NCBI RefSeq assembly: GCF_030817075.1
Contig: NZ_JAUSYU010000001.1
Location: forward strand, 2,046,001-2,110,000
DNA from: Arthrobacter sp. V1I9
Lineage (GTDB): Bacteria > Actinomycetota > Actinomycetes > Actinomycetales > Micrococcaceae
Direction: 5' to 3'
DNA: 64,000 nucleotides
This document shows positions 58,343 through 64,000 of this stretch, one piece after another. The notes beneath the pieces were generated by a model. That model was not told the DNA's origin, ran no database searches, and saw only the letters and a program-made list of their open reading frames with translations. How positions within the stretch are numbered: position 1 is the stretch's first letter; each line of letters starts with the position of its first letter. The position numbers were made by a program, and so were the translations under genes.

Positions 58343-59817
58343 GCGCCCTTCCCGAAACAGCAGCAGCAACAATTACGAGGAGCTTTACTGTGACCGACGC
58401 CGTCTCCGGTCCGCTGACCGCCGACTCCATCGCGGGGGCGGCCTACATCGTCGCGGCCCTGCTGTTCATCCTCAGCCTCGCCGGGCTGAGCAAGCACGAG
58501 AAAGCCCGCGCCGGGGTCGCTTACGGCATCACGGGCATGGTCATCGCCCTTGCGGCCACGATCTGGCTAACCCTGCAGGACGCATGGGGAACCGGCCACG
58601 CCCTGACCGGTCTGGGCCTGCTGGTCGCCGCGGTTCTGGTCGGCGGGGCCATCGGACTCTGGCGCGCCCGGGTGGTCGAAATGACCGGCATGCCCGAACT
58701 CATCGCACTGCTGCACAGCTTCGTCGGCCTCGCCGCGGTCCTGGTGGGCTGGAACGGGCACCTCGAAGCTCCCGCGTTGTCTTCCGACCTGATGGCGATC
58801 CACCACGCCGAGGTGTTCATCGGGGTGTTCATCGGAGCGGTGACGTTCACCGGCTCGATCGTGGCGTTCCTGAAACTCTCGGCCCGGATGAAGTCCTCGC
58901 CCCTGATGCTGCCAGGCAAGAACGCGATCAACCTTGGCGCCCTCGTTGTGTTCGTCGCCCTGACCGTCTGGTACGTCAACGACTCCCAGCTGTGGCTCCT
59001 TATCGTTGTCACCGTCCTTGCCCTGGGGCTGGGCTGGCACCTGGTCGCCTCCATAGGCGGCGGTGACATGCCAGTGGTGGTGTCCATGCTCAACAGCTAC
59101 TCGGGCTGGGCCGCAGCGGCGGCGGGCTTCCTCCTGAACAACGACCTGTTGATCATCACCGGCGCCCTGGTCGGCTCCTCGGGTGCGTACCTTTCCTACA
59201 TCATGTGCAAGGCCATGAACCGGTCCTTTATCTCCGTGATCGCCGGCGGCTTCGGCATCGCCGCCCCCGCCAGTACTGGGGACACGGACCAAGGCGAGCA
59301 CCGCGAGATCACTGCAGAGGCGACAGCGGAAATGCTGACCAACGCCTCCAGCGTGGTCATCACCCCCGGCTATGGCATGGCGGTGGCCCAGGCCCAGTAC
59401 CCCGTCGCTGAACTGGCACACCAGTTGCGCGAACGCGGCGTGAACGTCAAGTTCGGCATCCATCCGGTCGCCGGGCGCCTGCCAGGACACATGAACGTTC
59501 TCCTGGCCGAAGCCAAAGTCCCGTACGACATTGTCCTGGAAATGGACGAAATCAACGACGACCTCGGCGAAACCTCCGTGGTCCTGGTCATCGGCGCGAA
59601 CGACACCGTTAATCCCGCCGCCGCCGAGGACCCGGGAAGCCCCATCGCGGGCATGCCCGTCCTCAAAGTCTGGGAAGCCGAGAACGTCATCGTGTTTAAA
59701 CGCTCCATGGCCGCAGGCTACGCCGGCGTCCAGAACCCCCTGTTCTTCCGCGACAACTCCCAAATGCTCTTCGGCGACGCCAAACAACGCGTCGAAGACA
59801 TCCTCCGCGCCTTCTGA
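58339..59817 (+). CDS. pntB: NAD(P) transhydrogenase subunit beta
   Basis: The product is 492 residues overlapping pntA by 4 bases. The N-terminal half holds about nine membrane helices ([25 protein letters not shown] and so on). The C-terminal domain III binds NADP(H): [46 protein letters not shown] and [18 protein letters not shown]. Together with PntA it forms the proton-translocating transhydrogenase that supplies NADPH, probably for the preceding reductase. Confidence 0.94.
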   Translation: MSALPETAAATITRSFTVTDAVSGPLTADSIAGAAYIVAALLFILSLAGLSKHEKARAGVAYGITGMVIALAATIWLTLQDAWGTGHALTGLGLLVAAVLVGGAIGLWRARVVEMTGMPELIALLHSFVGLAAVLVGWNGHLEAPALSSDLMAIHHAEVFIGVFIGAVTFTGSIVAFLKLSARMKSSPLMLPGKNAINLGALVVFVALTVWYVNDSQLWLLIVVTVLALGLGWHLVASIGGGDMPVVVSMLNSYSGWAAAAAGFLLNNDLLIITGALVGSSGAYLSYIMCKAMNRSFISVIAGGFGIAAPASTGDTDQGEHREITAEATAEMLTNASSVVITPGYGMAVAQAQYPVAELAHQLRERGVNVKFGIHPVAGRLPGHMNVLLAEAKVPYDIVLEMDEINDDLGETSVVLVIGANDTVNPAAAEDPGSPIAGMPVLKVWEAENVIVFKRSMAAGYAGVQNPLFFRDNSQMLFGDAKQRVEDILRAF

Positions 59818-59850
59818 CCCAACGCACCTTCGAAGATGAGAAGAGAGACC

Positions 59851-60066
59851 ATGCCCAGACGACGATCAGCAGTCCATAGCGGGGCTCAGACAGCACTAGC
59901 ACCAGGTAGGCCCAATCAGGGCCTTGGCGCTGAAGACGCACTTTTTGCGCAGGCTTTTGGCATTGACGACTATGCAGCATCTCCTTGGATAGGCCTTCAC
60001 TACAGACACGAGTTGTTGCTGCACTGCAATCACGAATTATTGGAGCATCAGCAGCGGAAGGACTAG
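59851..60066 (+). CDS. Possible small protein after pntB
   Basis: This is an open frame of 71 residues (MPRRRSAVHSGAQTALAPGR to HELLEHQQRKD), 33 bases after pntB with AGAGAG before its ATG. Its His-rich C-terminal half (LHYRHELLLHCNHELLEH) is unusual. Codon use is not strongly coding, and it may be chance. The remainder of 59818-60165 shows nothing else. Confidence 0.35.
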   Translation: MPRRRSAVHSGAQTALAPGRPNQGLGAEDALFAQAFGIDDYAASPWIGLHYRHELLLHCNHELLEHQQRKD

Positions 60067-60165
60067 GCCGGAACTGAGCCCATAGCCACTCCGCACGGGC
60101 GGCCGCGTCCGTGGGCAATACCTCCGCGCCCTCCGCAGCTTGTGTGACGACGCCGGCTGGGCGCT

Positions 60166-62307
60166 TTAGCCTTTGACGTCGAGTCCGGCCTGCGAAATAA
60201 GCTCGGTCAGCCACGGCCGGTGTTCACGGTGGAATGTGATGCCCTCCGGCATGCCCTGCACCGACGGCGCCGAGTGGGTGATGTCAATGGTGATCCGGCC
60301 GCCGGCCAGTGGTGCGTTGGTAATGTGCAGGTCCCCGTAGGACTCCGGCAGGGCCGGATCCATCCAGAAGCCGCCCCGCGAAACGTGGGCGTCGTACCGC
60401 ATCAGGCTGGTGATCAGCATGATGGGGGTAGTTGCCGCCCACGCCTGGGGTGAGCAGGCGGTGGGGTACGGCACCGGTTCAGCCACCTGTTCCCGGCTGA
60501 AACCGCAGAACAGTTCCGGGAGCCGCCCGTCGGAGTAGTCCGCCGCTTCAAGCAGGGCCGTAGCGATCCGTTGCGCCTCCTCCACGAATCCGTAGCGCAT
60601 GAGGCCCGCCGCGGTGATCGCGTTGTCATGCGGCCAGACAGACCCGTTGTGGTAGCTTGCCGGGTTGTAGGCACCCATATCCGTGGCAAGGGTCCGGACG
60701 CCCCATCCGCTGAACATCTCCGGTGACATCAGCCGCTCGGCCACCAGCGGCACCTTGTCATCGTCAACTATGCCGTGCCACAGGCACTGGCCCATGTTTG
60801 AGGCACAGGCATCCACCTGGCGCTTCCTGCCGTCCAGCGCTACAGCGAAGTAGCCGCGTTCCGGCAGCCAGAACGCTTCGTTAAACTTCTTCTTCAGCGC
60901 CGCCGCCTCTTCCGTGAGCTGCGCCGCCAAAGGCGCGTCGCCGCCGTCGTACGCCATCCACGCCCGTGACAGCAGCGCGGAGTACACCATCGCCTGCACC
61001 TCACAAAGTGCTATGGGCGGCTCCGCCAGGGTGCCGTCGGCGAAGTTGATGCCGTCCCACGAGTCCTTCCAACCCTGGTTGAGCAGGCCCTGGTCATTGA
61101 GGCGGGAGTACTCGACGAAGCCGTCTCCGTCCTTGTCGCCGTAGTTCCGGACCCAGTCCAGCGCGCGGTCCGCGTTGGGCAGGAGGGCGGTGATGGTGTC
61201 CTTCGCGAAGCCCCACCGGCTGACGGAGGCCAAGGTCATCACAAACTGGGGAGTGGCGTCCACGCTGCCGTAATAGACCGACTTGCCGCCCAGAGCCAGC
61301 CCGGAGGACACCCCCAGCCGTACCTCGTGAAGGATCTTCCCGGGTTCCTCCTCATTTACCGGGTCCACCACCTTGCCCTGGCGGTCAGCCAGGGTCTGCA
61401 AGGTGCCAAGAGCCAGTGACGGGTCCACAGGAAGGGCCATTTCGGAAGCCCACAGCGAGTCACGCCCAAACAACGTCATGAACCACGGTGCTCCCGCGGC
61501 CACCACAATCCGCTCCGGATGCGCAGGGTCCTCGATGCGAAGTGCTCCGAGGTCGTCGTAACTGCGACGCAGCGTCCGCTCTATGGACCGGTTGGTCATC
61601 TGCAGCCTGGGAATCTTCGTGACCCACTCCTGGTGCCGCCGGTCGCTCGGTGAGGTGCCATGCCGGACAGGGCGCGAAACGTTGTGCTGCCCGGCCGGTG
61701 CGACGCTCAGCCGCGTGCCCCAGTGGCCGTAACCGGGTACCGTCGCTTGGTACGTGAGCGCACCGGCGGTGGCTACGGCCCCGCGTCCCCGCACCAGAAC
61801 AGCCTTCCGCAGGTCCTGCCAGGCAGCGCTGATAATCAGGGAATCTCCGTCGGCTCCACGGACGACCTCCCAGCGCCGCTGGACCCTCGCCTCCTTTACC
61901 TCGAACAGGTCCGCGAAGTCCGAATCGACGCCGACGGAGATGCTGCACTCCACCGGCTCTGCGGAGTAGTTGCGAATGGTGATTTCCTCAACCACTCCGG
62001 CAGCCACTTCCCGCAGGCGCTCCACGATCAGAGGGCTGTCCGCGTATCCGTCCCCGCGCGGAACGCGGCCGATGAACAGTGCCCGGTAGGGTTCCTTCGT
62101 TTCGGCGGCCAGCGGCTCGAGCGACTGGCCGTTCACCGTCATGCTCCACCCGCACAGGATCCGGGTGTCCTCGTGGAACACACCGTGGGGAAGTTCCGGG
62201 TGGATGTCGCCATTGGCGGCGGAGATGCAGAAAGATGAGCCTTCCACCAGCGTTACGGTTCCCTCCCCCACAGGCCCCGCCGCTGTGTCTGCATTCCATC
62301 CAGCCAT
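60166..62307 (-). CDS. Amylo-alpha-1,6-glucosidase-like (glycogen-debranching-type) enzyme
   Basis: The product is 713 residues. The N-terminal beta domain (TLVEGSSFCISAANGDIHPELPHGVFHEDTRILCGW) matches the glycogen-debranching N-terminal domain. The C-terminal (alpha/alpha)6 barrel includes APWFMTLFGRDSLWASEMAL, GFVEYSRLNDQGLLNQGWKDSWDG (acid/base region) and YHNGSVWPHDNAITAAGLM. Such GH63/GH133-like proteins act on branched glucans or trehalose-like substrates; the exact substrate is open. It is a single leftward gene. Confidence 0.88.
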   Translation of the reverse strand: MAGWNADTAAGPVGEGTVTLVEGSSFCISAANGDIHPELPHGVFHEDTRILCGWSMTVNGQSLEPLAAETKEPYRALFIGRVPRGDGYADSPLIVERLREVAAGVVEEITIRNYSAEPVECSISVGVDSDFADLFEVKEARVQRRWEVVRGADGDSLIISAAWQDLRKAVLVRGRGAVATAGALTYQATVPGYGHWGTRLSVAPAGQHNVSRPVRHGTSPSDRRHQEWVTKIPRLQMTNRSIERTLRRSYDDLGALRIEDPAHPERIVVAAGAPWFMTLFGRDSLWASEMALPVDPSLALGTLQTLADRQGKVVDPVNEEEPGKILHEVRLGVSSGLALGGKSVYYGSVDATPQFVMTLASVSRWGFAKDTITALLPNADRALDWVRNYGDKDGDGFVEYSRLNDQGLLNQGWKDSWDGINFADGTLAEPPIALCEVQAMVYSALLSRAWMAYDGGDAPLAAQLTEEAAALKKKFNEAFWLPERGYFAVALDGRKRQVDACASNMGQCLWHGIVDDDKVPLVAERLMSPEMFSGWGVRTLATDMGAYNPASYHNGSVWPHDNAITAAGLMRYGFVEEAQRIATALLEAADYSDGRLPELFCGFSREQVAEPVPYPTACSPQAWAATTPIMLITSLMRYDAHVSRGGFWMDPALPESYGDLHITNAPLAGGRITIDITHSAPSVQGMPEGITFHREHRPWLTELISQAGLDVKG

Positions 62308-62705
62308 GTCCGCTCCTTTGACGGCTGCAACCGTTCCCGGCGGAATAGACGCTACGCCTCAGGCAGGGCTGATGAAAGGGGAGGTGCGCAGCAGCGGCAG
62401 GACGTCGTCGAGCACATCCTGGTCAACAGCCCTGGTACGCCGCCGACAATCTCCAGCAGGTGGGGGTCGTACAGCAGCCGCGCGTCGTCGACCGAGCATC
62501 GCAATGGCTCGAACACGTCGTTGGAACAGGCCGGAAGCATCCGTCGGCGTTCGAGCGTTCAGAAACGGCCACGCACCCAAACCGGGAAAGCAGCATAGCC
62601 TCTTGACTCTCCCGACATGATTGTGTCCCCGCCACACCCCGACTTGGCGCCGTGTCAAGCTTTGGACACACTAAATGCCGAAGAAGCCTCTGACCTGCGG
62701 AAACA
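62308..62705 (-). pseudogene. Possible decayed gene before the tRNA
   Basis: Leftward text in two frames reads LLYDPHLLEIVGGVPGL and then VDQDVLDDVLPLLRTSPFIS with a stop near 62360. Both look like parts of one protein joined by a frameshift, but I cannot name the family. No start or ribosome-binding site is seen. If real it is a remnant; otherwise the 398 bases hold only the promoter region of the glucosidase. Confidence 0.3.
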
Positions 62706-62708
62706 CTG

Positions 62709-62790
62709 TGCCCGAGGTGGGACTCGAACCCACACACCTTTCGATACCGCATTTTGAGTGCGGCGCGTCTGCCAATTCCGCCACTCGGGC
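62709..62790 (-). tRNA. tRNA-Leu (anticodon CAA)
   Basis: On the minus strand the acceptor arms GCCCGAG and CTCGGGC pair fully. The anticodon stem is CCGCA/TGCGG with loop CTCAAAA, giving anticodon CAA (leucine UUG). A long variable arm and a T-arm GGGTTCGAGTCCC are present. The length of 82 bases with a long variable loop is typical for leucine. The 3' CCA is not encoded. It sits in the region upstream of the rightward ANTAR regulator. Confidence 0.95.
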
Positions 62791-62993
62791 GCGGAATACA
62801 TGAACCAAAACCGTACGCCCACAGCTGATTGTGAGCAACGCGATCGCTTCACGTACGCGGAATTACTCTACATGCAGATAGGCTGAATTCCAGAATCGCG
62901 CCGCCGTCGCCGCAACTGACCATGCAGATCAAGTACAGGACCGGGCGCACCTAAGATAGTGATGTCCCCGCCGTACCTTTCCAAGGAGATCCC

Positions 62994-63599
62994 GTGACTG
63001 AACAGACGGAGTCAAAACCCACGTCCCAGCCGGCGCGCCGCGTCGTTGTGGCCGAGGATGAAACCCTCATCCGCCTCGACATCATCGAAATCCTGCGCGG
63101 CGAAGGCTACGACGTCATCGGCGAAGCGGACAACGGTGAGAAGGCCGTCCAGCTTGCTGAGGAACTGAAGCCGGACCTGGTCCTGATGGACGTCAAGATG
63201 CCCGTCATGGACGGCATCTCCGCAGCAGAAAAGATCGTTAAAGCCCGCATCGCCCCCGTGGTGCTGCTGACCGCGTTCAGCCAGAAGGAACTCGTGGAGC
63301 GTGCCCGCGACGCCGGCGCCATGGCCTACGTGGTGAAGCCCTTCACGCCCGCCGACCTCATCCCGGCGCTGGAAATCGCCCTCTCCCGCCACGAGGAGAT
63401 CAAGGCGCTCGAAAGCGAAGTCTCCGACCTCCAGGAGCAGTTCGCCACCCGCAAGCTCGTAGAACGCGCCAAGAGCCTCCTCACCACCAAGATGGGCCTC
63501 ACGGAACCCGAAGCCTTCCGCTGGATCCAGAAGACCTCCATGGACCGCCGACTCAGCATGCGCGAAGTCGCCGAGACCATCATCAACCAGGTCAACTAG
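62994..63599 (+). CDS. ANTAR-domain response regulator, PdtaR-like
   Basis: The product is 201 residues with a GTG start and AAGGAG seven bases upstream. The receiver domain includes VVVAEDETLIRLDIIEIL (acidic pair), LVLMDVKMPVMDG (phospho-Asp), LLTAFSQKE and AYVVKPFTPADL (Lys). The C-terminal ANTAR RNA-binding domain is RKLVERAKSLLTTKMGLTEPEAFRWIQKTSMDRRLSMREVAETII. It works as an antiterminator after phosphorylation by a histidine kinase. Pyruvate kinase is its usual neighbour in this group. Confidence 0.95.
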   Translation: MTEQTESKPTSQPARRVVVAEDETLIRLDIIEILRGEGYDVIGEADNGEKAVQLAEELKPDLVLMDVKMPVMDGISAAEKIVKARIAPVVLLTAFSQKELVERARDAGAMAYVVKPFTPADLIPALEIALSRHEEIKALESEVSDLQEQFATRKLVERAKSLLTTKMGLTEPEAFRWIQKTSMDRRLSMREVAETIINQVN

Positions 63600-63653
63600 C
63601 GTCGCCCCATTGGGCCTGCTGATTGAAACAGGCTCAATCACCGCAGCACAACG

Positions 63654-63687
63654 AAAAGGACCCCTGCCAACCGGCAGGGGTCCTTTT
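63654..63687. terminator. Bidirectional Rho-independent terminator
   Basis: The 15-bp arms AAAAGGACCCCTGCC / GGCAGGGGTCCTTTT pair perfectly with a 4-base loop (AACC) and are flanked by A- and T-runs. It lies between the convergent ANTAR regulator and pyruvate kinase genes and can serve both. Confidence 0.92.
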
Positions 63688-63701
63688 TGTTACTCGAAGA
63701 C

Positions 63702-64000
63702 CTAGGCCTTCTTCTTCTTTTCCGGCCAGGGGCCGAGCTTTTCCTTGTTGCTGGAGGCTTCTCCCGCATACGTGGAGTCGGCGAGGTCCCCCACCTTGTG
63801 CACCTTCAGCGAGTTGGTGGACCCTGCCTTTCCCGGAGGGGAACCGGCGGCAATGACCACAAGGTCACCGTCCTCCACGAGCCCCATTTCCGTAAGGCTG
63901 CTGTCCACCTGCGCGGTCATCGCGTCGGTGTGGTCCACCATCTGGACCAGCACCGGCTGGATACCCCAGGTCAGCGCCAGCTGGTTCCAGACCTGCTCCA
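63702..64000 (-). CDS. pyk: Pyruvate kinase, C-terminal part (partial)
   Basis: The gene enters from the right edge and about 98 residues are visible. The sequence WGIQPVLVQMVDHTDAMTAQ and the domain GLVEDGDLVVIAAGSPPGKAGSTNSLKVHKVGD are the C-terminal allosteric domain of pyruvate kinase, including the conserved GxPxxxxGxTN motif. The tail ends GPWPEKKKKA. It makes pyruvate and ATP in glycolysis. Confidence 0.93.
   Translation of the reverse strand, partial: EQVWNQLALTWGIQPVLVQMVDHTDAMTAQVDSSLTEMGLVEDGDLVVIAAGSPPGKAGSTNSLKVHKVGDLADSTYAGEASSNKEKLGPWPEKKKKA

Noticed and set aside
58567-59787. 406-residue leftward frame opposite pntB
   Set aside because: It is Gly/His/Asp-rich without domains, and PntB motifs are continuous on the plus strand.

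Overview
The window looks like chromosome of a high-GC actinobacterium of the Arthrobacter/Pseudarthrobacter group (Micrococcaceae). This rests on the strong G/C bias at third codon positions and on the gene set: a PdtaR-type ANTAR regulator beside pyruvate kinase, an EF-G2-like GTPase, a SigK/RskA-type pair with a class F sortase, and a stand-alone LigD polymerase domain. The genus is inferred from remembered gene sets; no search was run. Most genes are ordinary chromosomal ones, but from about 25 kb onward there are many broken genes and remnants, and the region right of 48.7 kb looks like an old accessory segment. Layout: 0-10 kb holds a PiT phosphate transporter with a small membrane partner, a HAD-type phosphatase-like protein, a VOC protein, a YciO/Sua5 protein, a LigD polymerase domain, an alpha/beta hydrolase and the helicase HrpB. 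10-16 kb holds a decayed flavin reductase, then a compact DUF4397 / class F sortase / ECF sigma / anti-sigma cluster and a PhoD-like phosphatase. 16-26 kb holds EF-G2, a ChaB-like protein, a 5'-3' exonuclease, an MFS transporter, methionine aminopeptidase, a MoxR-ATPase/VWA pair and a cyclodeaminase-like protein. 27-32 kb is rich in broken sugar and redox genes: a GH35 beta-galactosidase split by one in-frame stop, a frameshifted RibD-like reductase, a deleted aldo/keto reductase and an intact SMP-30 protein. 32.5-35.5 kb has two secreted HNH nucleases and a lytic transglycosylase. 35.6-41.6 kb is a complete fructan-type locus: LacI regulator, GH32 hydrolase, two ABC permeases and a binding protein, with matching operators in front of both the importer and the regulator. 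41.6-48.7 kb contains small membrane proteins, DUF4259, cupin, PadR and secreted proteins, mixed with several decayed genes. At 48.74 kb there is a 3' fragment of a tRNA-Arg(CCT) gene, a typical attachment-site scar. Immediately to its right is a three-gene unit that I regard as the most interesting part of the window: a 91-residue protein ending in six GADGGADS repeats, a JmjC/cupin Fe(II)-2-oxoglutarate oxygenase starting three bases after it, and a sucrase/ferredoxin-like thioredoxin-fold protein. It looks like a substrate/modifier/electron-carrier set, possibly a RiPP or protein-hydroxylation system. It is followed by a secreted GH25-like protein with FG-GAP repeats, remnants of an IS481-type transposase and a BCCT transporter, and an operon for an aminotransferase, a D-2-hydroxyacid dehydrogenase and the proton-translocating transhydrogenase PntAB. 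The window ends with a glycogen-debranching-like glucosidase, tRNA-Leu(CAA), the ANTAR regulator and the C-terminal end of pyruvate kinase. Several of the broken genes differ from an intact frame by one extra base in a short homopolymer run. Some of them may therefore be assembly errors rather than true pseudogenes, and this is flagged where it applies.
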